Counted from the stretch's first letter, positions 22,346 to 29,577 are shown. The stretch: DNA of 64,000 nt from Streptomyces sp. NBC_01551 (GCF_026339935.1 NZ_JAPEPX010000001.1:1346501-1410500), one strand, 5' to 3'. Notes: generated from the sequence alone by a model not told the origin. Made by a program: numbers and translations.

Positions 22346-23544
22346 GCGGTGGCTCCCTGCTCGGCGGTGCGGTGGGTGGTCCAGCGGGTGAGGACGTGCC
22401 GGTACAGGTCGACGGAGGCGGCCGCGTTGCGGGCCTTGATCCCCTCGTCGTCGCGCTGCCGGATGTATCCGAGGGTGGTGGCCGGGTCGGCGTGGTCGGC
22501 GAACTGCTGGATCTCCTCTAGCGGCACGCCGTCGTCGTGCATGTGCGTCAGCTTCGAGGCGCGGAGCACGTGGGGTGTGACGTCCCGGCACCGGGTGCAG
22601 GTGCGGAAGGAGTGCCGCGGCTTGTCCTGGTCCTCCTTCCGGCGGCGGCCGCGGCCGGTGTAGGCGGCGCGGCAGGTGAGGACGCGGGCCTGCCGGCCGA
22701 GGCGGGTCAGCATCTGGTCCACACTGTCCGGGTCGTACGGGCGGCCGTCGGCGCGGAGCAGCAGGCGCCCGGAGGTCCGGCCGTCAAGCACTTCGTCCAG
22801 CAGCTCGCACAGCTCGGGCGGGATGGTGAACACGCGGACCTTCCCGCCCTTGCGGGTGAGGTTCAGTCGGCAGGTGCGGCCGCGGTCCTCCAGCGCGGAC
22901 AGGGTCGCGGTGCACAGCTCGGCGACGCGGCCGGCGATCGTGTACGCGAGGAGAACGACGAGTGCCTCATGGCGGTCGGCGCAGGCGTCCATGAGCCGCT
23001 GGAGCTCGTCCGCCTCCAGTACCGGTGTGGAACGGACGGCGGCGGCGGACCGGTCCACCTTCGGGCGGTCGAACCGGGTCACGAGCTTGACCGGGTGCCG
23101 GCCTTCCCGGTGCGCCCGGAAGTCGAAGAGGGATTGCAGCGAGGACAGGCGGCGATTGATGGTGCGGGCGGAGCGGCCCCGCTCCTCCTCCGACAGGCGC
23201 CAGGTGGTGAGGATGCCGGGGGTGACCGCGTCGAGGGTGAAGCGGTGCCCGTGCTCGCCGGTGACCCCGGCCCAGTGGCGGACGTCGTCGGCGTAGGCGC
23301 GCATGGTGGCCTCGCTGCTCGCCGCCTCGGACGCGAGCCAGTCCATGACGAGCCGGAACGTCTCCTCGTCGCACGCCTCGGCCAGGAGCGTGATCCGGTC
23401 GACACGGGCGCCGGTGCGTCCGGTGACGGGGTCGCGCGGGGCGACGGCGCCGAGCTGGGCGCGGATCCTCGCGTACGCGTCCTCGGCGCGGGTCGGGGCC
23501 GTCGCGAGCTGCGAACCGGGGCGTCTCGTTGGGTTGTTGACCAT
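22342..23544 (-). CDS. Tyrosine recombinase/integrase
   Basis: A 400-residue phage-integrase-family enzyme. The N-terminal SAM-like core-binding domain covers about 60-150. The catalytic domain shows the expected residues: Arg in AGRVAEL (about 206), Lys in RKGGKVR, HxxR in PHVLRAS (325/328), His in ADHADP (351) and the nucleophile Tyr in TTLGYI (360). A Lys/Arg-rich insert with CTRC precedes the HxxR box. The element ends are explained by the serine integrase instead, so this enzyme may resolve multimers or belong to a second element or cargo. Confidence 0.85.
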   Translation of the reverse strand: MVNNPTRRPGSQLATAPTRAEDAYARIRAQLGAVAPRDPVTGRTGARVDRITLLAEACDEETFRLVMDWLASEAASSEATMRAYADDVRHWAGVTGEHGHRFTLDAVTPGILTTWRLSEEERGRSARTINRRLSSLQSLFDFRAHREGRHPVKLVTRFDRPKVDRSAAAVRSTPVLEADELQRLMDACADRHEALVVLLAYTIAGRVAELCTATLSALEDRGRTCRLNLTRKGGKVRVFTIPPELCELLDEVLDGRTSGRLLLRADGRPYDPDSVDQMLTRLGRQARVLTCRAAYTGRGRRRKEDQDKPRHSFRTCTRCRDVTPHVLRASKLTHMHDDGVPLEEIQQFADHADPATTLGYIRQRDDEGIKARNAAASVDLYRHVLTRWTTHRTAEQGATA

Positions 23545-23560
23545 GCGTTAGACCGTAGCC

Positions 23561-23576
23561 GATAACACACGTTATC
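23561..23576. promoter_or_regulatory. Inverted repeat upstream of the tyrosine recombinase
   Basis: GATAAC-ACAC-GTTATC is a perfect 6-bp inverted repeat, 17 bp before the recombinase ATG and 160 bp before the divergent zinc-ribbon gene. Its A+T content stands out from the surroundings. It is likely a repressor operator or part of the promoter. Confidence 0.5.
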
Positions 23577-23735
23577 CGTGTCGTTTAAGAAATCCGACGT
23601 TCGTGCTGGCCTCCGTCCCCAGCCGGGCCCCGCGACACGGACGGAGGGCAGGGGGTGGGCTCGGCTGCGCGCGGCCCGCCGGTACGGAACGCTGCGGACT
23701 GCTGACGACCCGCCACCCCGAGACCGGAGCCGACC

Positions 23736-24887
23736 ATGCCGCGAACCTTCCCCGTATCCCTCGCCGACGCGTTCCCGACCGTGGCCGCGACGTGGCACCC
23801 CACCCGGAACGGCTCCCTCACCCCTGACCGGGTCGGGACGGGCGGCCCGATGATGTGGTGGCTGTGCCCGGCCGGTCACGAGTGGGAGGAGACCGTGATC
23901 AGCCGCCGGTCCCTCCCGAAGTGGAAGGCCGGCGACGTCGCCGCGTGCAAGGAATGCGTCGGGTTCAAGACCCGGCGGGTGTTCCCGGGGTGCGGGTGCG
24001 TCAAGTCGGTCCGCATCGGCACCCGTGAGGCCGAGCACGCCAAGTGCTTCAACTGCCGGACCCGGGAGTTCGAGGAGAACGCCCCGAGGATCAAGGCGGA
24101 GCTGTCCGCCGCCGCGAAGGCGGCCGCCGGCCGGGCCGGGAAGCTCCTCGCCGCGGTGCGCCTGCCGGACGGCATGCCGGAGGGCCTGGCGGTGGAGTGG
24201 CGCTACTGGGCGGCGAAGCACCTCCAGTACGCCATCGCCGGGGAAAAGGTCCTCGGGAAGGCCGGCGAGACCGGCCGGGTCCTGGAGCGGGTCACCGCGG
24301 CCGCCGAGCATGCCGTCCCGTCGCTGGAAGCCTGCGCGGAGGCCGCCCTCCGGGACGGGGTGCTGAGCATCTTCGGTCGGGCCTACTGGGCCGAGGGCTG
24401 GTGGCACGCCCTGGGCGGGGAGCTTGTCCCCCTACAGCCTGCCTCGGAGTTGGAGGAGTTCACCGGGGCGTTCCGGGAGGTGCTGACGGCGTGGGCGGAG
24501 CAGTGGCCCGACGACCGCCCCGTGCCGGGCACCACGGCCGCGGTGACCCGGTCCCTGACCGTAATGCTCCGCGGGTTCCTCCAGGAGCTGGCGGAGGAGG
24601 ACGGCGGGAGGGTGTACGCCGAGCTGCAAGTGCCGGTCGTCCCGGACGGCGCAGGCCGGTACGGGCGCATGGACCTGCTCGGGTGGTCGCCGAAGGGGAT
24701 CCCCGCCGTGGTGGTGGAGATCGACTCACGGCCGAACCTGTCATCCGTGCAGAAGCTGACGTTCGCCCGGGACCTGGGCGCGGTGCCGGTGTGGGTGCGG
24801 TTCGGGGCCGGGCCGGTGGAGGACATCGACGGGGTGGCCGTCGTGGACGCCCGCGAGACCGTCCGGGCCCTGACGGAGCGAGGGTGA
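23736..24887 (+). CDS. Zinc-ribbon protein with C-terminal nuclease-like domain
   Basis: A 383-residue protein. The N-terminus matches the treble-clef zinc-ribbon family (DUF4379-type): WHPTRNGSLTPDRV, then WWLCPAGHEW and CKEC (ligands C44, H48, C71, C74). A second Cys set follows (C86, C88, C104, C107). Residues 118-290 are helical. The C-terminal 90 residues read RMDLLGW (D313), VVVEIDS (E328, D330) and K340, then a beta strand VPVWVRFG. This resembles a PD-(D/E)xK fold with an ExD variant. It diverges from the recombinase and lies just upstream of the 61-bp repeat array on the same strand. A DNA-cutting role is inferred. Confidence 0.65.
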   Translation: MPRTFPVSLADAFPTVAATWHPTRNGSLTPDRVGTGGPMMWWLCPAGHEWEETVISRRSLPKWKAGDVAACKECVGFKTRRVFPGCGCVKSVRIGTREAEHAKCFNCRTREFEENAPRIKAELSAAAKAAAGRAGKLLAAVRLPDGMPEGLAVEWRYWAAKHLQYAIAGEKVLGKAGETGRVLERVTAAAEHAVPSLEACAEAALRDGVLSIFGRAYWAEGWWHALGGELVPLQPASELEEFTGAFREVLTAWAEQWPDDRPVPGTTAAVTRSLTVMLRGFLQELAEEDGGRVYAELQVPVVPDGAGRYGRMDLLGWSPKGIPAVVVEIDSRPNLSSVQKLTFARDLGAVPVWVRFGAGPVEDIDGVAVVDARETVRALTERG

Positions 24888-24901
24888 CCCCGTAGAGCGG
24901 G

Positions 24902-24931
24902 CGGCGGCCGACTCTCGGAGGCCGGCCGCCG
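24902..24931 (+). terminator. Hairpin after the zinc-ribbon gene
   Basis: CGGCGGCCG (24902-24910) pairs with CGGCCGCCG (24923-24931), a 9-bp stem 15 nt after the stop codon. It separates this gene from the repeat array downstream. Confidence 0.65.
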
Positions 24932-25058
24932 AGGGGGTGCCCGTGGTCCTGGTGCTCGTCGACGTCGCCGCGGCCGCGGGCTCCGGTGCTGGTCAGAGCA
25001 CCCGGGAGGAGCCCGGAGCTACAGGGGGCCGGGCCGTGAGGCGTAGCCGTTGTGCAGC

Positions 25059-25114
25059 GTCCTGTACCCGTCCAGGTCCGTCCACTGATGTCCATGGATG
25101 TCCGCCGACCGTCC
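25059..25114. repeat. Helically phased GTCC repeats
   Basis: GTCC begins at 25059, 25070, 25080, 25090, 25100 and 25111, steps of 11, 10, 10, 10 and 11 bp (an extra copy is at 25076). Two copies are ATGTCC and three are GTCCA. One repeat per helical turn is typical of a site where several protein copies bind one DNA face. It lies in the 332-bp non-coding stretch before the 61-bp array. It could be a transfer-protein binding locus or a promoter-control region. Confidence 0.55.
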
Positions 25115-25219
25115 GTCACCGGTACCGTGATGGCGCGGGCACTGCCAGAGCGTCGAGGGAGACGCGGACGACTCCATTCCGGCCGAGCGTCGTCGCATTC
25201 GCGCCGCAGGTCGTGAAGG

Positions 25220-25431
25220 GTCCGCCCCGTGCGGGCGGGGCCAGCCCTCCGGTGTCAGCTTCTGACACGGCTCGCGCGATGTCCGCCCCGTGCGGGCGGG
25301 GCCAGCCCTGCGCTTGAAGACTTCGTTACGGCCGTTACGAAGTCCGCCCCGTGCGGGCGGGGCCAGCCGAAAAGTGCAACGGTGCTTTTCGGAAGGGCCT
25401 CGGTCCGCCCCACATGGACCCCCGCCGCGCC
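25220..25431 (+). CRISPR. Short 61-bp-period repeat array (orphan type I-E-like mini-CRISPR, or new structured locus)
   Basis: Repeats of 29 bp start at 25220, 25281 and 25342, exactly 61 bp apart. The first two are identical and the third differs in the last two bases. A fourth, degenerate copy starts on register at 25403 (first 9 bases kept). The repeat core GCCCCGTGCGGGCGGGGC forms a hairpin whose position matches the E. coli type I-E repeat (CCCC at 6-9, GGGG at 18-21). Spacers are 32 bp, the I-E size. Each spacer contains its own dyad: 25252-25268, 25321-25342 and 25369-25390. No cas genes are in the window. Degeneration at the right end implies a leader on the left. Confidence 0.55.
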
Positions 25432-25447
25432 TCCGCGTCGGGGGTCC
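25416..25447 (+). terminator. Hairpin closing the repeat array
   Basis: GGACCCCCG (25416-25424) pairs perfectly with CGGGGGTCC (25439-25447). It begins inside the degenerate fourth repeat, so an RNA transcribed rightward through the array would end here. Confidence 0.6.
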
Positions 25448-25463
25448 GGTGCGTCCGGCCCGG

Positions 25464-25640
25464 TCAGCGGCGGCGCCGGTCCGGTCGGGTGCCGGCCGAA
25501 GGGGCCGGGGCGGGGTCGTGGGCCCGGGTCGCCGGGCGCCTTGCGGGGTCGGGGTGGAGACGCTCGATGGTGGCCCAGCCTCCGGCCCGGGTGAAGAACT
25601 CGTCAGCGTGCATCCAGCGCCGGGCCGGAGCGGCGGTCAC
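25464..25640 (-). CDS. Small hypothetical protein
   Basis: A 58-residue frame starting GTG and overlapping the stop of the upstream gene (GTGA). The beginning, RRWMHADEFFTRAGGWATIERLHPDP, looks like a real short protein; the rest is Arg/Pro-rich and disordered. It is the last member of the leftward small-gene operon. Function unknown. Confidence 0.45.
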   Translation of the reverse strand: MTAAPARRWMHADEFFTRAGGWATIERLHPDPARRPATRAHDPAPAPSAGTRPDRRRR

Positions 25641-26158
25641 CGGGCGGCCTCGGCGACCGCGGCCACCTGGTCCGTGACGTCGTCGCCCACGGTGAGGGCG
25701 GCGAGGACCTGACCGACGACCGTCCCCGGCTCGTACACCAGGACGCGGAGCGCCCCAGACGGGATGGAGGGTCCGGGGAACACGGCCAGGCCGACGTCTT
25801 CGAGCACCTGGAGGTGCGTACGCACCTGGTGCCCGGCCTCGGGGTCCCGCTGTGCGGCGGCGGCGTCCTGCCGCATCGTCTCCCCGACGCGGCGCCGTAC
25901 CACGTCGGCGCCCAGGGTCAGGAAGCCGCCGTGCGCGTCGACCTCCTCGGCGAGCAGCTGCGCGGGGTCGGCCGTGTTGCGGGTGCCGACGCTGGAGCGG
26001 CGCCCGCATCGCTGCTGGAGCACGACGGCGGTGTCTGTCAGGGCACCCGCGTTGACGCCGCCCTGTTCGGGCCGGGCCGTCGCGAGGAGGTCGGCGAGGA
26101 GGTCCGCCGTGCTGGCGGACTGGCGGGCCTGCTGCGCGGTCTGGGTCTTGGTCGACAT
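25637..26158 (-). CDS. Hypothetical element protein
   Basis: A 173-residue soluble protein of unknown function. The first half is helical (QQARQSASTADLLADLLATA); the second half reads as a small alpha/beta domain (LQVLEDVGLAVFPG, LRVLVYEPGTVVGQVL). It may have a winged-helix element (HQVRTHLQVLEDVGL), but this is weak. A 27-bp gap separates it from the upstream Cys-rich gene and it couples to the next small frame. Confidence 0.55.
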   Translation of the reverse strand: MSTKTQTAQQARQSASTADLLADLLATARPEQGGVNAGALTDTAVVLQQRCGRRSSVGTRNTADPAQLLAEEVDAHGGFLTLGADVVRRRVGETMRQDAAAAQRDPEAGHQVRTHLQVLEDVGLAVFPGPSIPSGALRVLVYEPGTVVGQVLAALTVGDDVTDQVAAVAEAAR

Positions 26159-26185
26159 GTGGGGTGTCCTCTCGGGTGGGGGTGA

Positions 26186-26503
26186 TCAGGTTCGGGGGGA
26201 GTCGGCGGTGAGGCAGTGGTCACAGGTGCGGAGCAGGATCTCCAAGCCGCCCGCGCGGGCCTGCGTGATGCCGGGGCGCGCTATGCCGTCGCACAGCAGG
26301 CACCAGGGCGTCAGCAGGAGGTCCCCGAGCGGGCGGTGTCCGCAGTCCACGCACCACGTGCCGGCCGACGGGGCGGCGGCCGACACGTAGATGGCTCCGA
26401 CGTGCCCGCAGCACCCGGCGGTGCGTGCCTCCGCGGCGGCCTGCACGGCTCGCTCGCGCACGGCCGCGCCGAGGATGACGGTCCAGATGCGTTCACCGGC
26501 CAC
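26186..26503 (-). CDS. Cys-rich small protein
   Basis: A 105-residue protein with three Cys pairs: CCGHVG, CVDCGHRP with CLLCDG, and CDHC near the end. This suggests two zinc sites. The GTG start overlaps the end of the upstream metallopeptidase-like gene by 11 bp. Function unknown; many genes of this element encode similar small zinc-binding proteins. Confidence 0.5.
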   Translation of the reverse strand: MAGERIWTVILGAAVRERAVQAAAEARTAGCCGHVGAIYVSAAAPSAGTWCVDCGHRPLGDLLLTPWCLLCDGIARPGITQARAGGLEILLRTCDHCLTADSPRT

Positions 26504-27347
26504 GGCGCCGCCCGGCCTGGTGCTCCTCGGCGCGCGCGAGGAGCTCGGCGGCCGTCGTGCCGGGGTGCACCCAGTCCTCTGCCTCCATCGCGAACGACTC
26601 GGCGGCGGCGGACCGGTGCGGGGTGTGGAACTCGCGGAGCCACGCGGCGTACGTCGAGGCGTCGCGCAGGCGCACGGTCTCGTCCCCCAGGTGCGCCAAC
26701 TCGTGCCGCATGATCGCGTCGAGGTCCTGTGCAGCCTCGACGGGGTCGACGGTGATCCGGGCCCACAGCTCCCCCGCCGGACTCCGGAGGATCTCCGTAC
26801 GGCCGCGGTCGCCGCCGCAGGCACCGGGCCTGACGTCGAGGCAGACGAGCGGCCCGGCCGCGGTCAGCGCCCGCGCGAGGCGCTCCCACCGATGCGAGTT
26901 CAGGCCGGGGTGCAGGTTCGCCCACCGCCAGCCGCCGGACGCCGCGAACCGGAGGGCACCCGGCGGGGCGTCAGGGGGCGTCAGGGCAGCGCGCGCGGTC
27001 TCCCGGGCCTTCCGGACCGCCCCCACGTTCAACGGCCGCGTACGGGCCGCCTCCGGCCGTGTGCGGGGCGCCGGGGCCTTCGGGGCCGGGGTGCCGGTGC
27101 GGGCGGCCTGGAGGGCAGCACGGGCCGCGCGGAGGTCCAGCGGCGGCCGGTCCCGCTCGCGCTCGGCGGCCTGCGCCTGGAGGACGTTCTCGAAGCGGCG
27201 GGAGTCGGCTCCGTCCCGCATCCACATCCGGGTTCGGCCGGACCCGCGCCATGCCGGGTCGATGCGGGCGAGGTGCGCCGCGTGGTCGCGGTCGGCTGGG
27301 TTGCGGGTCGCGTAGTCCCGGGCCGCGGCGAGGAACTCCGCGTTCAC
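26493..27347 (-). CDS. Putative zinc metallopeptidase-like protein (HExxH)
   Basis: A 284-residue protein. Residues 60-130 are Arg/Ala/Pro-rich and probably flexible. The C-terminal half has IMRHELAHLGDE, an exact HExxH (H215, E216, H219), with Glu residues at 250 and 255 in ESFAMEAEDW as possible third ligand. The spacing fits a compact gluzincin-like fold such as the ImmA/IrrE or SprT-like families, though the family was not identified. Its start overlaps the upstream gene by 4 bp. Targets are unknown. Confidence 0.6.
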   Translation of the reverse strand: MNAEFLAAARDYATRNPADRDHAAHLARIDPAWRGSGRTRMWMRDGADSRRFENVLQAQAAERERDRPPLDLRAARAALQAARTGTPAPKAPAPRTRPEAARTRPLNVGAVRKARETARAALTPPDAPPGALRFAASGGWRWANLHPGLNSHRWERLARALTAAGPLVCLDVRPGACGGDRGRTEILRSPAGELWARITVDPVEAAQDLDAIMRHELAHLGDETVRLRDASTYAAWLREFHTPHRSAAAESFAMEAEDWVHPGTTAAELLARAEEHQAGRRRGR

Positions 27348-27694
27348 CGGGGACCGTCCGGGGTCCGGGCGATCATGCGCATGAGGTCCTCGGCGGTGAC
27401 CTCGCCGTGGCCGGTGTCCTTCGCCGACGACGTCAGGCCGAGCAGGTCGGCTTGACGGTCGAGGAGCCGGACCGCGATGCCGGCCGAAGCGGTGTCACCC
27501 GCCATGGCGCGTGGCCAGACCCGGGCGAGGAGGAGTTCGAGCCGGGCGTTCATCAGGGTTCGCCGTTCCGCCTCCGTGGTGTCGGCGGCGTCCATGAGCG
27601 CGCCGAGGGTGGCCAGCTCGGGGAGCGGGGGGAGGTCGGTCGAGGAGGCGCACGCCTCCAGGCGGGACAGTCGGGCCGGGATCTTGGACATCAT
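27344..27694 (-). CDS. Small helical protein, terminase-small-subunit-like
   Basis: A 116-residue protein. The segment ARVWPRAMAGDTASAGIAVRLLDRQADLLGL resembles the C-terminal part of phage terminase small subunits and related element proteins, where a repeat of this kind counts helices. No large terminase is present, so packaging is not implied. It overlaps its neighbours on both sides (ATGATG region), a sign of tight translational coupling. Confidence 0.5.
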   Translation of the reverse strand: MMSKIPARLSRLEACASSTDLPPLPELATLGALMDAADTTEAERRTLMNARLELLLARVWPRAMAGDTASAGIAVRLLDRQADLLGLTSSAKDTGHGEVTAEDLMRMIARTPDGPR

Positions 27695-27855
27695 CGGTTC
27701 CTCTCGGGAGGGGTGGGGAACAGCAGGGGGCCGACGAGCGCGGCGGCCTCCTCGGGGGTCAGGGTGGCGAGGAGCGCGAGCACCTCGGCTCCGAGCCGGG
27801 CGGCTTCGGCGCGGCGCCGCTCCAGGTGCTCCAGGCGGGTGCGGAAGCGGGTCAC
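27691..27855 (-). CDS. Very small helical protein
   Basis: A 54-residue frame with GTG start, VTRFRTRLEHLERRRAEAAR, then a hydrophobic helix LGAEVLALLATLTPEEAAAL. It overlaps the next gene's ATG by 4 bp and the previous gene's stop by 4 bp. These overlaps are the main support. Function unknown. Confidence 0.45.
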   Translation of the reverse strand: MTRFRTRLEHLERRRAEAARLGAEVLALLATLTPEEAAALVGPLLFPTPPERNR

Positions 27856-28094
27856 GTCAGGGCCGTCCCGTCGACACCGGGCAGCACGTACGTGACGGCC
27901 CCGGCCGGAGTGATGGCGGTGAGCGTGAACTCCGTGCCGGCCTGCCGGGCGTAGGTCCGGTGCGGGCCGCTGTCGGAGCCGGGGGCGACGGGCTCGCCGT
28001 AGCGGCGCCGCTCCTCGGCGGAGTCGTACGGGGGCCGGGTCGAGGCGACGACGCGTTCCAGCCGGGCGAGGCGGGCGAGGAGGCGCCGGGTCAC
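27852..28094 (-). CDS. Small hypothetical protein
   Basis: An 80-residue frame starting GTG (VTRRLLARLARLERVVAS) that overlaps the stop of the HTH protein upstream. The N-terminal helix is basic; the C-terminus, FTLTAITPAGAVTYVLPGVDG, looks like a short beta sheet. Function unknown. Confidence 0.45.
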   Translation of the reverse strand: MTRRLLARLARLERVVASTRPPYDSAEERRRYGEPVAPGSDSGPHRTYARQAGTEFTLTAITPAGAVTYVLPGVDGTALT

Positions 28095-28480
28095 CGCTGC
28101 GCCCCGTCCACGCACGCGGCGGCGGCCTCCAGGATCGCGAGGCGCTCCTCCAACTCGACGTGCTCGGCGATGCGCGGGAGCGCAGCGAGGATGCCCAGGG
28201 CGGCGCGGACGCGGACCGGCTCCGGGGCGTTGACGTCCCGGATCGTGGCGGCGAGGTAGGCGACGGCGGAGCGGGCGGTGACCTCCAGGGCGCGCAGGGT
28301 CTCCGTCAGCGCGGTGCGCCGGGCGTCCTGGACCTCCTCGGCGAAGGCGGGGTCATCGAGCCAGCGGCGGACGGTCCGGCCGGTCACGCCGATGTCCCGG
28401 CCCACGGCCTCCGTCGGGACGCCCCGGGCGAGGAGCTCGACGGCGCGCACGCGTTGCCCAGCTAGGACACGTTTGGACAT
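28091..28480 (-). CDS. Helix-turn-helix protein (terminase-small-subunit-like)
   Basis: A 129-residue protein. Residues 12-42, AVELLARGVPTEAVGRDIGVTGRTVRRWLDD, form a clear helix-turn-helix of the kind found in transposases and small terminases. A helical domain follows that ends VRVRAALGILAALPRI. It is first in the group of overlapping genes running left to 25464. The 229-bp region upstream carries TGGAC-type repeats it might bind. Confidence 0.6.
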   Translation of the reverse strand: MSKRVLAGQRVRAVELLARGVPTEAVGRDIGVTGRTVRRWLDDPAFAEEVQDARRTALTETLRALEVTARSAVAYLAATIRDVNAPEPVRVRAALGILAALPRIAEHVELEERLAILEAAAACVDGAQR

Positions 28481-28603
28481 TGCTGTGCCTCCGGGTGCTG
28501 GTCGGTGGTGCCGGTCATGGCGTTGGTCCTGGTCAATGGCGTGTGGTCATCGGCGGGTTCTGGCGGGCGTGCCGGGCGACGGTGTCCGGGTGCTCCCCCG
28601 GGC

Positions 28604-28696
28604 TGGACATTGCGGCGGCGGATTGGGCCGGTTTGGGCCGGTGTTGGCTGGGAGGTGCTGGACGTTCCCGGACGCTGGTGGACGCTCCTGGACATT
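28604..28696. repeat. TGGAC-type direct repeats in the 229-bp gap before the HTH gene
   Basis: TGGACATT (28604-28611), TGGACGTT (28659-28666), CGGACGCT (28669-28676), TGGACGCT (28679-28686) and TGGACATT (28689-28696). The last four are 10 bp apart start to start. The GGAC core is the reverse complement of the GTCC repeated near 25.1 kb. The region has no credible gene and probably holds a promoter. Confidence 0.5.
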
Positions 28697-28709
28697 CCGG
28701 GGGCGTGGT

Positions 28710-29015
28710 CTACAGGTCGGGGTACCGGTCGATGACTCCCTCCGTCTCCAGCACGTGGATGTGGTCGAGGGCCTGGAGGCGCTCCCCGTGGGTCATCCGT
28801 GCCACGGCGTCCCAGACGTACAGCGGTGCGCCGTCGTCCTCCTCGCCGGTGAGGTAGGGGCGGGTCAGCACCTCCAGGTGCTCCAGGGCGGCCCGTACGC
28901 GGGCGGTCGCCTCCTGCTCCGCGGCGAGGGTGTCGAGGACGGCCTCCACGGTCTCCAGGGAGTAGGAGGTCAGGGCGTCGGCGGTGAAGGCGTCGGCGGT
29001 CAGTCGGTCGGTCAT
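28710..29015 (-). CDS. Small acidic protein
   Basis: A 101-residue acidic, helical protein (MTDRLTADAFTADALTSYSL, later HGERLQALDHIHVLETEGVI). No family recognised. It overlaps the end of the upstream zinc-finger gene by 4 bp (ATGA) and ends at the repeat-rich gap. Confidence 0.5.
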   Translation of the reverse strand: MTDRLTADAFTADALTSYSLETVEAVLDTLAAEQEATARVRAALEHLEVLTRPYLTGEEDDGAPLYVWDAVARMTHGERLQALDHIHVLETEGVIDRYPDL

Positions 29016-29479
29016 CGGGTGCTCCTGGTCGGGTCGGTGAGGGTTCGGCCGGCACGGATCGCGGCGCGGACGATGGCGGCCTGCGCAGCGGGGTCAGTGG
29101 CCGGAGGTGCGGCCTGCCGGTAGGCGCAGGCGGCGCACATCGGCAGGCGTAGCCGGTCGTGGAGGTGGACGACCGTGCCGGCCTCCTGTCCGCGGGCGCC
29201 GCAGACGTAGCAGGGGGTGCGCAGGGCGCGGCGGGGTAGCCGGCGGATCCGGGCGCTAAGGACGGCCGGGTACGAGCGGACCGGTATCACCGGGGCCTCG
29301 GTGAGGCGGGCGGCGAGGGCGTCGTCCAGGAGCCAGCCGCGGGTTCGGGCGCGGTGGGTCAGGAGCGGGGCGAGGCCCTGCGCGGCGGCCGGGTCGGGTG
29401 TCCAGGGGGCGGGCAGCGAGAGGAGGAACCCGGCGGGGTCGGCGGGGCGGCTGGAGGGACGTCGGGCAGCGGACGGCAC
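29012..29479 (-). CDS. Small zinc-finger protein
   Basis: A 155-residue protein. Near the C-terminus CYVCGARG and CAACAY form a two-pair Cys cluster (about 100-125), as in treble-clef fingers. The GTG at 29479 was chosen because a perfect AAGGAGG (29485-29491) sits 5 nt upstream, while homology is unlikely in the longer frame. The N-terminal part has LPAPWTPDP and a helical stretch. Function unknown. Confidence 0.55.
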   Translation of the reverse strand: MPSAARRPSSRPADPAGFLLSLPAPWTPDPAAAQGLAPLLTHRARTRGWLLDDALAARLTEAPVIPVRSYPAVLSARIRRLPRRALRTPCYVCGARGQEAGTVVHLHDRLRLPMCAACAYRQAAPPATDPAAQAAIVRAAIRAGRTLTDPTRSTR

Positions 29480-29577
29480 TCTGACCTCCTTAGGTCGGTG
29501 CTCTGTCCGTCCGGCCCATAACCAGCGACGGGGCGCCGGGCTGTACCGCCCGGCGGTGAATCGATTCTGCGGTGGGG

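Noticed and set aside
25220..25431. Complete CRISPR-Cas system
   Set aside because: No cas1, cas2, cas3 or Cascade-like gene was found on either strand in the window; only the short array is reported.
27344..28480. Prophage packaging module
   Set aside because: Terminase-small-subunit-like proteins are present, but no large terminase, portal, capsid or tail gene is seen.
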